A stretch of DNA of 30,868 nt, from positions 1 to 30,868 of the forward strand of contig JBJXFE010000076.1 in the NCBI GenBank assembly GCA_046153875.1, written 5' to 3'. How positions within the stretch are numbered: position 1 is the first letter of the stretch; each line of letters begins with the position of its first letter. A program made the translations under genes and the position numbers. Below the pieces are notes generated by a model. It was not told the origin of the DNA, did not search any database, and saw only the letters and a list, made by a program, of their open reading frames with translations. Shown here in pieces: positions 7,155-15,437 of this stretch. Source of the DNA: JBJXFE01 sp046153875. Lineage in GTDB: Bacteria; Planctomycetota; Phycisphaerae; Phycisphaerales; UBA1924.

Positions 7155-9980
7155 TCACCGACCTGACATCGGGGTGCGCGGGTCCCACCCCACGACGACG
7201 TTGATGCGGGTCTGGGGGCCCAGGTCTCCGACGGGGCGCGGCATGAGCAGCCGGCGGCCCTCGGCGTCCACGTCGTACCGGGCGTCGGGGAGGTGCTCGG
7301 CGACGAGGCGCGGCGGGGAGACCGAGATGCGGCCGCCGCCGGAGTTGACGTCGGCCACCATGACCTTGTCGACATAGCGGAAGAAGATCTTCGTGTCGTT
7401 GTCGGCCCAGACGGGGCGGTACCCGCCGTTCGTGGAGACGCGGATCTTCCCCTCGAGGGAGGGGAAGCGGTGGAGATACACCTCCATCGAGCCGGTCTCC
7501 TCGGACGTGTAGGCGATCATTGTGCCGTCGCGCGAGACCCGGGCACCATATCGGTGACCGGGCGTCGGCATGAGCGGATGCGGCGCTTCGCCCGTGCGGG
7601 GGTCCAGGATGTGCAGGTCGGGGCCTACTCCCAGCTCATCGATCGTGAGCAGGATGCGGCCGTCGGGGAGACAGTCCGTCGGGTGCGCCCAGAGTCCATT
7701 CGACGCCTGCCACAAGTCCAGCCTGCTTCCGCCGCCGTCGGCGTCGAGCCGAACGATCTGGCAGCGCCCGTGGGGCGGGTTCGACGTGAACACCAGGCTC
7801 CGGCTGTCGGGTGTCCAGACCACGTGGTGGCAGTGGCCACCGGAGGCGAGAACCATCTTCGTGCCCCGGACCAGGTCGTGGACCCAGACGTCGGAGCGGG
7901 CGAGCCCGATGAGCATGGCGACCCGCGTGCCGTCGGGCGAGACGCGGGGGCTGTCGAACGACTCCCCCTGCGTGATCTCGGTCCAGGAGCCGCCGGGCAG
8001 CTCGAGCCAGGCCAGGCGAGTCAGGTCGTAGCGGATGTTCCCCGGGAGCGTGGCCAGCACGCCGGACGGTGACACGGCGAACCGCCTCGGCGGATGGAAC
8101 TCCCCGCCGGCCAAGGGGCGCACCAGCGGTACCGGGGCCTCGGTGAGGTGGAGCGTGCCGGGGTCGAATCGTGCCGCCACCAGCGTACCCGCCTGCCAGA
8201 ACACGAGCCGGTCCGGGGGCAGGAACCGGGCTCCCGCGGCTTCGGTCACCACCGTGCGCCGCTCGCCGGTGCGGACGCGGATGGACTCGACGCGGGGAGA
8301 GACGCGTTCCTGCTCGACGGTCACGATCGTCAACAGGAACACGTCCCCCCCGGGCAGCGGCTCGGGATGCGCGGTATACATCTCGCGGACCGGGTCGAGT
8401 TCGACGAGCAGCTGGGGCGCGCGGCCCGGGACCACGCGACGCAGCCCCCAGGGATTGATGCCGCAGTACGCAATGCCGTGCTCGTCCCACGCCAGACCGA
8501 CCGGCGAGACGTCGGTGGAGACCAGGTCCTCGGCCCCGCCGCCCGCGGCCGGCACACGCCGCATCACCTGCCGTTCGGTGTTGAACGCGATCCAACGGCC
8601 GTCCGGGCTGAAGCACGGCGTGATGACGCCGTCGGTGCCGGGAACCTCGATGGTCTCGTGCGCGTCGAACCGGCGTGAGTAGAGCCTCGAGCGATCGATG
8701 TCGCCTCCCGCATAGACCAGGCTTCGGCCGTCGGGTGCGATCGCCATCGCGCCGCCGGTGGTCAGGTAGATCGGCGCGTCCGGCGCGGCGTGCAGCTCGA
8801 AGTGCACGGGCGCGCTCAGCGCCGGGCGTACGGCGCCGGCGCGCATCAACCAGGCGGTCGACGCTATGGCCGCGGTGAGCAGGGCAGCGGCCGTCAGCCA
8901 CAGCCCATGCCGGCGCGGCGCTTGAAGGGGCGCGGGCTCGTCCCGTCCGTCCAGCTCCAGGCGCGCGTCGCCCGCGTCCCGCTGCCGCTGGTCCGGGTCC
9001 TTCTCCAGACATCGGCGCAGCAACCGGTGCAGCGGCGCGGGCGTTTCCCTCGGGAGGCGCGACCAGTCGGGATCGGCCCGCAACACCGAGGCGACGGTAT
9101 CGGAGGGCGTCTCGCCGTCGAACGCTCGCCGCCCGGTCAGCATCTCGTAGAGCACGCACCCGAACGCCCACAGGTCGGCGCGTCGATCGACGGGTCTCCC
9201 TCGGGCCTGCTCCGGGCTCATGTATGCGGCGGTGCCGACCAGGCTCCCCACGACCGTCGCGAGCGGGCTCGGCGAGGCGTCGAGTTCGCTGATCGGCGGC
9301 GCCTGCTTCGCGACGCCGAAATCCAGGATCTTCACGCCGCCCTCGGGTGTCAACTGGATGTTCGAGGGCCTCAGGTCGCGGTGAACGATGCCGGCGGCGT
9401 GGGCGGCTTCAAGGCCGCGCGCGATCTGGATCGCCGTCGCGACGGCCGCGTCGAGTGCGAGCGGGCCGCGCGTCAGGCGCTGCGCGAGCGTCTCGCCGGG
9501 TACGAACTCCAGCACGAGCACGGGCCCGCGCGCGGTGTCCTCGACCCCGTGGATCGCCGCGATGTTGGGGTGGCTGAGCGAGGCGAGGATGCGCGCCTCG
9601 TGCTCGAAGCGCGCCCGCCGGTGCGGGTCGCGGGCGAGGGTTGCCGGCAGGGCCTTGACCGCGACCGCGCGGCCCAGGCGCGTGTCCTCGGCGCGGTACA
9701 CGACGCCCATCCCACCCTCGCCGACGCGCTCGGCGACGTGGTAGGCGCCGAATCGCAGGCCGGTCAGCGGCTCGGCGGCCGGCCCCGGGGCCGCGGGCGG
9801 GGGCTCGAGCAGCTCACCCCCGGTCTCGAGCGCGCGCATGAGCGAGACGACCTCGTCGCGCAGGCGCTCATCCTCGCCGCAGACGCCGGCGATGAACGCG
9901 GCGCGCTCGCGGGCCGGCCGCTCCAGCGCGAGGTCGAGCACCTCGCGAACCCGAACCGGAGGCGGGGGCGTCGGGCTCAT
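7155..9980 (-). CDS. Membrane serine/threonine protein kinase with C-terminal PD40/TolB-like propeller
   Basis: A protein of 941 residues. The ATG (9980-9978) overlaps the sigma-factor stop. Residues 1-60 form a helical leader also seen in the second kinase of the window. The kinase domain spans about 78-345: glycine loop GEGGMG (87-92), lysine K109 in VAVKA, HRDLRPSN (200-207), DFG (220-222), SPE (255-257) and DLWAFG. The catalytic-loop lysine is replaced by arginine (HRDLR). A transmembrane helix (about 359-379) follows. The rest is a predicted extracytoplasmic beta-propeller of PD40/WD40-like type with blades such as FSPDGRWIAFN, VSPDGTRVAML, WTPDSRSLVFTS and VSRDGTMIAYTS. Role by family: a transmembrane kinase that senses through its propeller and signals to its partner sigma factor. 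Substrate and signal are unknown. Confidence 0.9.
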   Translation of the reverse strand: MSPTPPPPVRVREVLDLALERPARERAAFIAGVCGEDERLRDEVVSLMRALETGGELLEPPPAAPGPAAEPLTGLRFGAYHVAERVGEGGMGVVYRAEDTRLGRAVAVKALPATLARDPHRRARFEHEARILASLSHPNIAAIHGVEDTARGPVLVLEFVPGETLAQRLTRGPLALDAAVATAIQIARGLEAAHAAGIVHRDLRPSNIQLTPEGGVKILDFGVAKQAPPISELDASPSPLATVVGSLVGTAAYMSPEQARGRPVDRRADLWAFGCVLYEMLTGRRAFDGETPSDTVASVLRADPDWSRLPRETPAPLHRLLRRCLEKDPDQRQRDAGDARLELDGRDEPAPLQAPRRHGLWLTAAALLTAAIASTAWLMRAGAVRPALSAPVHFELHAAPDAPIYLTTGGAMAIAPDGRSLVYAGGDIDRSRLYSRRFDAHETIEVPGTDGVITPCFSPDGRWIAFNTERQVMRRVPAAGGGAEDLVSTDVSPVGLAWDEHGIAYCGINPWGLRRVVPGRAPQLLVELDPVREMYTAHPEPLPGGDVFLLTIVTVEQERVSPRVESIRVRTGERRTVVTEAAGARFLPPDRLVFWQAGTLVAARFDPGTLHLTEAPVPLVRPLAGGEFHPPRRFAVSPSGVLATLPGNIRYDLTRLAWLELPGGSWTEITQGESFDSPRVSPDGTRVAMLIGLARSDVWVHDLVRGTKMVLASGGHCHHVVWTPDSRSLVFTSNPPHGRCQIVRLDADGGGSRLDLWQASNGLWAHPTDCLPDGRILLTIDELGVGPDLHILDPRTGEAPHPLMPTPGHRYGARVSRDGTMIAYTSEETGSMEVYLHRFPSLEGKIRVSTNGGYRPVWADNDTKIFFRYVDKVMVADVNSGGGRISVSPPRLVAEHLPDARYDVDAEGRRLLMPRPVGDLGPQTRINVVVGWDPRTPMSGR

Positions 9981-10588
9981 CGACCGCCCTCCCCGCCGGT
10001 GCGCGAGCGCGGCGCATCGGCCTGCAGCCCCAGTTCCCGGGCGAGCCACGCCTTGGCGTAGACCCAGTGGCGGCGGATCGTCCGCTCCGGGATTCCTGTC
10101 ACTTCGACGATCGCGTCCATCTCCATCCCGCCGAAGAACCGCATCTCTACAACGCGAGCCGTTTCGGCATCCACGCTCGCCAGTCGCTCGAGCGCCTCAT
10201 CGAGGGCGAGCAGGTCCACCTCCGACTGCGGCGCCGCGGGGTCGATCTCCGAGAGGGCAACCGGCCGGCGACCACCGCCGCGCTTCTCGCTGTCACGGGC
10301 GCGTGCGTGATCGATCAGCACGCGCCGCATTGCCTGTGCCGCGATTGCGTAGAAATGCGACCGACCCCGCCACTCCGTGTGCTGGCCCGCGAGGCGGAGA
10401 AAGGCCTCGTTCACGAGCGCCGTCGGCTGCAGCGTGTGCCCCGGTCCCTCGCTGCGGAGTTGCTCCTCGGCGATGGCGCGGAGCCGCGCGTACACGAGCC
10501 GCATGAGCTCCTCGGAGCCCTGTCGCTCGCCCGCGGCGTAGGCGTTGAGCGCTGTGGTGAGGTTTTTGTTTGGGGCAGCGGAGGTCAT
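9977..10588 (-). CDS. ECF-type RNA polymerase sigma factor (TIGR02999-like)
   Basis: A protein of 203 residues. The sigma-2 region includes EELMRLVYARLRAIAEEQL, HTLQPTALVNEAFLRL and FYAIAAQAMRRVLIDHARA. The sigma-4 helix-turn-helix region is near MRFFGGMEMDAIVEVTGIPE and RTIRRHWVYAKAWLAREL. The HTLQPTALV-E motif is typical of the planctomycetal and acidobacterial sigma-70 ECF-like family, whose genes are often paired with serine/threonine kinases. Its stop overlaps the kinase start by 4 bases (ATGA), so the two form an operon and are probably coupled. No clear ribosome site precedes the ATG. A candidate promoter lies at 10618-10646. By analogy the kinase may control sigma activity by phosphorylation, since no anti-sigma gene is visible. 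Confidence 0.92.
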   Translation of the reverse strand: MTSAAPNKNLTTALNAYAAGERQGSEELMRLVYARLRAIAEEQLRSEGPGHTLQPTALVNEAFLRLAGQHTEWRGRSHFYAIAAQAMRRVLIDHARARDSEKRGGGRRPVALSEIDPAAPQSEVDLLALDEALERLASVDAETARVVEMRFFGGMEMDAIVEVTGIPERTIRRHWVYAKAWLARELGLQADAPRSRTGGEGGR

Positions 10589-10617
10589 GGCGGGATCGCC
10601 GACGAATGCCGTGTGTC

Positions 10618-10646
10618 TTTTTACCAGATGTGGCCGCTGCCGTCAG
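10618..10646 (-). promoter_or_regulatory. Candidate promoter of the sigma/kinase operon
   Basis: On the minus strand CTGACG (10646-10641) and TAAAAA (10623-10618) are separated by 17 bases. The -10 is preceded by GG. Transcription would start near 10611, leaving a leader of about 22 bases before the ATG. Each hexamer matches the sigma-70 consensus at 4 of 6 positions. Confidence 0.45.
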
Positions 10647-10686
10647 CACCCTCCGCGTTTGGAGGGAATGGCGTTCTCATGACGCC

Positions 10687-10698
10687 GGACGGGAGTCC
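10687..10698 (+). promoter_or_regulatory. Ribosome-binding site inside a small hairpin
   Basis: GGAC (10687-10690) and GTCC (10695-10698) can pair around the loop GGGA; the Shine-Dalgarno GGGAG (10691-10695) spans this loop. The GTG start is at 10701. Two further inverted repeats lie just upstream: CCCTCC/GGAGGG (10649-10666) and GGCGT/ACGCC (10670-10686). Confidence 0.35.
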
Positions 10699-10700
10699 TC

Positions 10701-13700
10701 GTGATCGACTCGCGCGTTGGATGGATGCGGATCGGGCTCGTTGCGGCGGCGTGGCTCGCGTTGTCGAGCGGGCTGCGGGCGCAATGCATGCAGTGGACCG
10801 AGTTGTCGGTCGCGAATCCCCCGCCGGCTTCCTACAACGTCTGGCGCGCCGAGATGTTGTACGACAAGGCGCGCCACAAGCCCACACTCCTGGTGGATTA
10901 CCACCCATCCTACCCGAACCGGGTGCTGGTGTACACGCTCTCCGGAACGAGTTGGACCATGCACAACCCGGCTGTGGCGCCCTTTGAGGTGAACGCGGCG
11001 TGCTACCACGACCAGCGCGCGACCGTGATCGCGTGGTGCGCGGGCGATCAGCTCTGGGAGTGGAACGGAGCGACGTGGTCGCTCATCACGCACGCGGGAC
11101 CTTGGCCGAACTCCGACAACCTTCCTCTCATGACCTACGACCCCGTGCGCCACCGCGTGATCCTGTTGACCGACTCCACGACCGCTCTCTGGGACGACAC
11201 CTGGGAATGGACCGGGACGGCCTGGGAGCAAGGGCCCTCGGTCGGTCCTGATGTTCCGTACGACCTGTGTTTCGACACCGTCCGGAATGTCGCCTTCGTC
11301 TACGGCGGAGCCCCGGGTGGTCTCGTGGAGTCGTACTGGGAGTACACGCCCGGTACCTCGGCGGCATTCGGTCAATGGACCCCCATCACGCCGTCCATGC
11401 TGTACGCCCCGTATGAGGGCGCCTCCATTACCTATGACGCATTCCGGGGCGAGATCTTGCGGATCGGACGCATGCAATGGAGCCCGCCTTCGTACAGCAG
11501 CACCACCGAATACTGGGATCCCACGGGACCCCGGTGGTGGTGGCACGACCCGGGGCCGGGGTCTCTATTCCCGTACGACAAACGTCGTTCTCAGTCCGCC
11601 ATGTGCTTCGACTCCGATGCCGATCGCGTTGTGCTCTTTGGCGGCCGTCGCCATGAGTTCCCCGGCATCGGGACCAGCTGGACGTACTACAACGACACCT
11701 GGGTCTTCAACCGGCAGGACCCCGGGATCGTCGTGGACCTGCCGCCCACCAAGAGCTGGTGCGCCGGGCAGACCGGCGTGCTCTCGATCACTGTCGCGGG
11801 GAACGCGAGCGTCCAGTGGTGGAAGGACAACCAGCCCATCGCGGGCGCAACGTCCACGATCCTGGTGATCAATCCCGTGACGCCGGCGAGCGCCGGCGTG
11901 TACGAGTGCGAGGTGGCCAACTCCTGCGGGGGCCTGTGGTCCCGCCCGTGCACCGCCTCGGTGACCGTCGCGCCGGCGATCACCGCGCAGCCGATCGGCG
12001 ACGAATGCTGCCCCGGTCAGACCGTGCATATCACCGGGCCGGGCGTCACCGGCACGAGCCCACAGATCGACCTTCAACGCTACAACGGCCAGGCCTGGGT
12101 GAGCGTGCCCCATGTGTACAACCCGCTCGGCAACTTCTACGACCTGCCCAACGCCCAGAACTCGCAGTCGGGGATGTACCGCTTCGAGGTGAGCAACAGT
12201 TGCGGCACCGTGTACAGCATGCAGTTCCCCGTGCAGGTCGGGATCACGATCAGCGTCCACCCGATGAGCGAGACGCGCCCGCCGTGCTCGGTCGTGCAGG
12301 TGAGCCTGAGCGCGCAGGGTGTGGGAGCGATGACGTACCAGTGGCGTCGCAACGGCGTCCCGCTCGAGGACGACGGCCGCATCACCGGCGCCCACTCCGT
12401 GCCTCTGAGAATCAATGGGATGCGGTACGAGGACGAAGGCACGTACGACTGCGTGATCACGGACGCGTGCGAATCGAAGACGACGAACGGCGCGGTCCTC
12501 ACCATGCAGACGCCGCAGTGGGTCCACCGGACCAGTTCCGGCCCGCGCCGGCGCCTGCCCACGTCGACCGACATGGTCTACGACGCCGCCCGCGGCGTCA
12601 CCGTCCTCTACGGCGGATGCAGCAACTTCGGATCCGTCGCCACGTTTTTGGGCGACACCTGGGAGTGGGACGGCGTGTCGTGGACCCAGCGCTTCCCCCC
12701 TCACAGTCCCGGGGGGCCGCGGATTGGTCACGACATGGTGTACGACTCGATTCGCGGCAATGTGCTGATCCTCTTCGGACAAGCAACTGCCGCCCCGAAT
12801 CCGTACAATCCCGGAATCTGGGAGTACGATGGAACCGACTGGACCCTTCTGACCAATGCTCCCGGCGGCCCGCCCGGCGGGTGGGTGCAGTACGGCGAGG
12901 CCGCGTTCGATCCAATCCGCGGCAAGGTGATCGCCACAGACTGGTCCGCCAACACCTACACATGCGACACCTGGGAGTTTGACCCCACCACGCTGGTCTG
13001 GGTCCGCACGGTCACGGGCAGCGCACCCAGCTACCAGAACCACCAGACTGCTTGGGACCCGTCGCTGGGCGCCGTTCTCAGCTCCAACCACTGGCCTTCA
13101 CCCGGCGGTCAAACTCTGCGATACACGGGCACTACGTGGGCGGTGCAGGGCGCGGACCCGCCACGCCACATGCCAGCGATCGCGTTCGATGCATTCCGCA
13201 ACCGCATGACGATGTTCGGGTGTTGCCGCGACACCTACGGGCTGATCTCCCAGAACAACTTGCGCACGAACACGTACGCCTTCATCGGCGCCGCGTGGCA
13301 GCAGGTCCTTCCCGAGTTCCACCCCACCCAGGCGGATGCGCTCTGGCCGGTGGCCATGGCGTTCGACACGCGGCGGAACGCGATGGTGGTCATCGGGAAT
13401 AGCTTCAACACGTTCGTCGGCACGAACCCCGTGGACACCTGGGAGTACCAGTACGCGGACAAGGTGGTCTTCGACCGGCAGCCGGAGGACCAGCCGCTCA
13501 CGATCGGGGGCAGCGCACAGTTCAGCGTCTTCGCGGCCGGTGCCGGCACACTTACGTACCAGTGGCGCAAGGGGACCACGCTGCTGGTGAACGGCCCGAT
13601 GGTGAAGGGGGGCGTGATCTCCGGGGCCCAGACGAACACGCTGACCATTACCGGGCTCACGGCCGCGAACGCCGGGACGTACCGGTGCGAGGTCTCCAAC

Positions 13701-13913
13701 GCGTGCGGGTCCGCGCTCTCCGACCCCGCGGACCTCGGCACGGTCTGCTACCCGGACTGCAACGGGAGCGGGACCGTCACGGTGTCCGACTTCGGGTGCT
13801 TCCAGGTGAAATACGTGCTGGGCGACCTCTACGCCGATTGCAACCAGAGCGGGACGCTCTCCGTGGCTGACTTCGGGTGCTTCCAGTCGGCGTTCGTCGC
13901 CGGATGTCCGTGA
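10701..13913 (+). CDS. Large secreted kelch/Ig-like chimera with GC-type dockerin
   Basis: An exported protein of 1070 residues. The signal peptide is MRIGLVAAAWLALSSGLRA, then Q, starting at residue 9. GTG 10701 was chosen for its GGGAG ribosome site; ATG 10725 is the alternative. Order by approximate residue: kelch-like repeats 25-340 (YDPVRHRVILL, DDTWEWTG, FVYGG); Ig-like domains about 343-423 (QWWKDNQPIAGATS, AGVYECEVAN), 425-513 (SGMYRFEVSNSCG) and 515-603 (YQWRRNGVPLEDDG, GTYDCVITD); a second kelch block 613-917 (GDTWEWDG, CDTWEFDP); a fourth Ig-like domain about 921-1013 (LTYQWRKGT, GTYRCEVSNACG); dockerin 1016-1070. The dockerin second half is drifted (QSAFVAGCP). This looks like an adhesion or display protein built by duplication of kelch-plus-Ig blocks. 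It diverges from the sigma/kinase operon across a 112-base gap. Confidence 0.88.
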   Translation: MIDSRVGWMRIGLVAAAWLALSSGLRAQCMQWTELSVANPPPASYNVWRAEMLYDKARHKPTLLVDYHPSYPNRVLVYTLSGTSWTMHNPAVAPFEVNAACYHDQRATVIAWCAGDQLWEWNGATWSLITHAGPWPNSDNLPLMTYDPVRHRVILLTDSTTALWDDTWEWTGTAWEQGPSVGPDVPYDLCFDTVRNVAFVYGGAPGGLVESYWEYTPGTSAAFGQWTPITPSMLYAPYEGASITYDAFRGEILRIGRMQWSPPSYSSTTEYWDPTGPRWWWHDPGPGSLFPYDKRRSQSAMCFDSDADRVVLFGGRRHEFPGIGTSWTYYNDTWVFNRQDPGIVVDLPPTKSWCAGQTGVLSITVAGNASVQWWKDNQPIAGATSTILVINPVTPASAGVYECEVANSCGGLWSRPCTASVTVAPAITAQPIGDECCPGQTVHITGPGVTGTSPQIDLQRYNGQAWVSVPHVYNPLGNFYDLPNAQNSQSGMYRFEVSNSCGTVYSMQFPVQVGITISVHPMSETRPPCSVVQVSLSAQGVGAMTYQWRRNGVPLEDDGRITGAHSVPLRINGMRYEDEGTYDCVITDACESKTTNGAVLTMQTPQWVHRTSSGPRRRLPTSTDMVYDAARGVTVLYGGCSNFGSVATFLGDTWEWDGVSWTQRFPPHSPGGPRIGHDMVYDSIRGNVLILFGQATAAPNPYNPGIWEYDGTDWTLLTNAPGGPPGGWVQYGEAAFDPIRGKVIATDWSANTYTCDTWEFDPTTLVWVRTVTGSAPSYQNHQTAWDPSLGAVLSSNHWPSPGGQTLRYTGTTWAVQGADPPRHMPAIAFDAFRNRMTMFGCCRDTYGLISQNNLRTNTYAFIGAAWQQVLPEFHPTQADALWPVAMAFDTRRNAMVVIGNSFNTFVGTNPVDTWEYQYADKVVFDRQPEDQPLTIGGSAQFSVFAAGAGTLTYQWRKGTTLLVNGPMVKGGVISGAQTNTLTITGLTAANAGTYRCEVSNACGSALSDPADLGTVCYPDCNGSGTVTVSDFGCFQVKYVLGDLYADCNQSGTLSVADFGCFQSAFVAGCP

Positions 13914-13955
13914 GCGGCGATCCGGAATCGCGGTCGTTGGCGCGCCGATCGCCGC
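13914..13955 (+). terminator. Hairpin between the kelch/Ig gene and the HAF-repeat gene
   Basis: GCGGCGATC (13914-13922) pairs perfectly with GATCGCCGC (13947-13955) around a 24-base loop. It begins right after the upstream stop codon and ends 8 bases before the GGAGG of the next gene. No T-tract follows, so it may be an mRNA 3' end, an attenuator, or chance in GC-rich DNA. Confidence 0.35.
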
Positions 13956-13972
13956 GCGTGGATGGAGGACTC

Positions 13973-15178
13973 ATGCGTTCGGAACAGGCGATTCGCCGAG
14001 CCGGTTTGGTCACGCTCGCACTCGTCGGACGGCCCGCCGGGGCTGATGCCCAAGCCTCCTTCCAAGGTCTGGGTGTGCTGCCCGGCGCCGACCATTCTTA
14101 CGCGATGGGGGTGAGCGCCGATGGTCAGTGGGCGTCGGGGTTCAGCGGCGGTATCAATCTGTTGAACCGCGCTTTCCGCTGGCGTGAGGGTGTCATGGAG
14201 AACCTCGGCATCCCGCCCGGCGCGATCTACTGCGAAGGCGGCCTGATCAACGCGGACGGATCGGTCGTCGTCGTCACCGGTGGGGGCCAGCGCCCGCATC
14301 GCTGGACACAGGCTACCGGCGTCATGCAGGACCTCGGCCTCCCGGCCGCCACCACCCACCTACCCGAGGGCATCAGCGCCGACGGAACGATCATCGCCGG
14401 CGCCGGCGGCGCCTCGCCCGTGTCCCCGCGGACCTTCCGCTGGACCTCGCCCTCCGGATGGCAGTACCTGCCCCTCCCGGCCGGCTTCTCCGCCTCGTGG
14501 GGGGGGAGCATGAGCGCCGGCGGGAGCATCATTGTCGGAACCGTCTTCAATACGACGGACGCGGCGCGTCCGGTGGTCTGGACCAACGGTGCTCCGACGG
14601 TCCTCTCGCTGCCCGCCGGCCATACCGAGGGCGGCGCGTTCGGCATCAGCGCCGACGGCCTGGTCGTCACCGGCAGGTCGGGCACTTCGCTCGTCCGGCA
14701 CATGTTCCGCTGGTCGCAAGCCACCGGTGTGCAGCCCCTCACCGCACTCCCATCGCGCGGCACCGCGGTGAACGCCGACGGATCGGTGATCGTCGGCGTC
14801 GCCGACTTCAGCGGCGTGCCCGAGGCGGCGATCTGGACCGAATCGACGGGGCTGATGAGCGTCGGCGCGCGGCTGACCTCGCTCGGCGTCAACCTGGCGG
14901 GCTGGATGCTCGATTCGGCCACGGGCGTTAGCGCCGACGGCCTGACCATAGTGGGGTTGGGTACGCACGACGGCCGCCCGGAAGGCTGGATCGCGCGCAT
15001 GCCGGGCGCGTGCTACGCCGACTGCAACGGGGACGTGTCCCTGACCGTCGCCGACTTCGGGTGCTTCCAGACGGCGTTCATCTCGGCGAACCCGTACGCC
15101 GACTGCAACCAGAGCGGCACCCTCACCATCGCCGACTTCGGGTGCTTCCAGACGAAGTACGCGCTGGGATGCCCGTAG
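13973..15178 (+). CDS. Secreted HAF-repeat protein with GC-type dockerin
   Basis: An exported protein of 401 residues. ATG 13973 is preceded by GGAGG (13964-13968, 4-base gap). The N-terminus (MRSEQAIRRAGLVTLALV, cleavage near ADAQ) looks like a signal peptide. The body consists of repeats with the hallmark of the 'HAF' extracellular repeat family: GVSADGQWASGFS, AFRW-EGVMENLG, GISADGTIIAG, FRWTSPSGWQYL, GISADGLVVTGRSG, MFRWSQATGVQPL, AVNADGSVIVG, GVSADGLTIVGLG. The family is probably a beta-propeller; no enzymatic role is known for it. Residues 347-401 are the dockerin, with QTAF in the first half and QTKYALGCP at the end. The stop is TAG, followed by a purine-rich tail and then a strong terminator at 15268-15295. 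Confidence 0.87.
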   Translation: MRSEQAIRRAGLVTLALVGRPAGADAQASFQGLGVLPGADHSYAMGVSADGQWASGFSGGINLLNRAFRWREGVMENLGIPPGAIYCEGGLINADGSVVVVTGGGQRPHRWTQATGVMQDLGLPAATTHLPEGISADGTIIAGAGGASPVSPRTFRWTSPSGWQYLPLPAGFSASWGGSMSAGGSIIVGTVFNTTDAARPVVWTNGAPTVLSLPAGHTEGGAFGISADGLVVTGRSGTSLVRHMFRWSQATGVQPLTALPSRGTAVNADGSVIVGVADFSGVPEAAIWTESTGLMSVGARLTSLGVNLAGWMLDSATGVSADGLTIVGLGTHDGRPEGWIARMPGACYADCNGDVSLTVADFGCFQTAFISANPYADCNQSGTLTIADFGCFQTKYALGCP

Positions 15179-15207
15179 AGAAGAAGGGATCGAGGGACCA
15201 AGAGACC

Positions 15208-15237
15208 AAGGGACGGAGGGACCCGCCCAGGCGGGTG
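15208..15237. repeat. Intergenic 30-bp repeat with hairpin, copy 1
   Basis: AAGGGACGGAGGGACCCGCC (15208-15227), then CAGGCGGGTG. ACCCGCC and GGCGGGT form a 7-bp stem around CA. The element matches 24390-24419 at 28 of 30 bases; the only differences are the two loop bases. It lies in the 3' region of the HAF-repeat gene. Confidence 0.8.
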
Positions 15238-15267
15238 AACCCCGAGACGGAGAGCTGAAGAGACGAG

Positions 15268-15295
15268 CCCGGGGATTGCAGTCCCCGGGTTTTTT
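15268..15295 (+). terminator. Rho-independent terminator after the HAF-repeat gene
   Basis: CCCGGGGA (15268-15275) pairs with TCCCCGGG (15282-15289) around the loop TTGCAG and is followed directly by six T (15290-15295). This is the only canonical intrinsic terminator seen in the window. It isolates the next gene transcriptionally. The remaining bases to 15437 show GGTACCGT (15374-15381) as a possible -10 of the next gene and nothing else clear. Confidence 0.88.
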
Positions 15296-15437
15296 CATGG
15301 TTGGCATCGATGCTGTGGGCCGGCGCGACGCCGCCACCATCCCTTCAGAGGGTGGGTGTGCGGTGCGGAAGGTGGTACCGTGCGGCGGGTGAGTTTCGCT
15401 CCGCCCCGGTCCGGGCGGGTTCAAGCCGGAGATCTCC

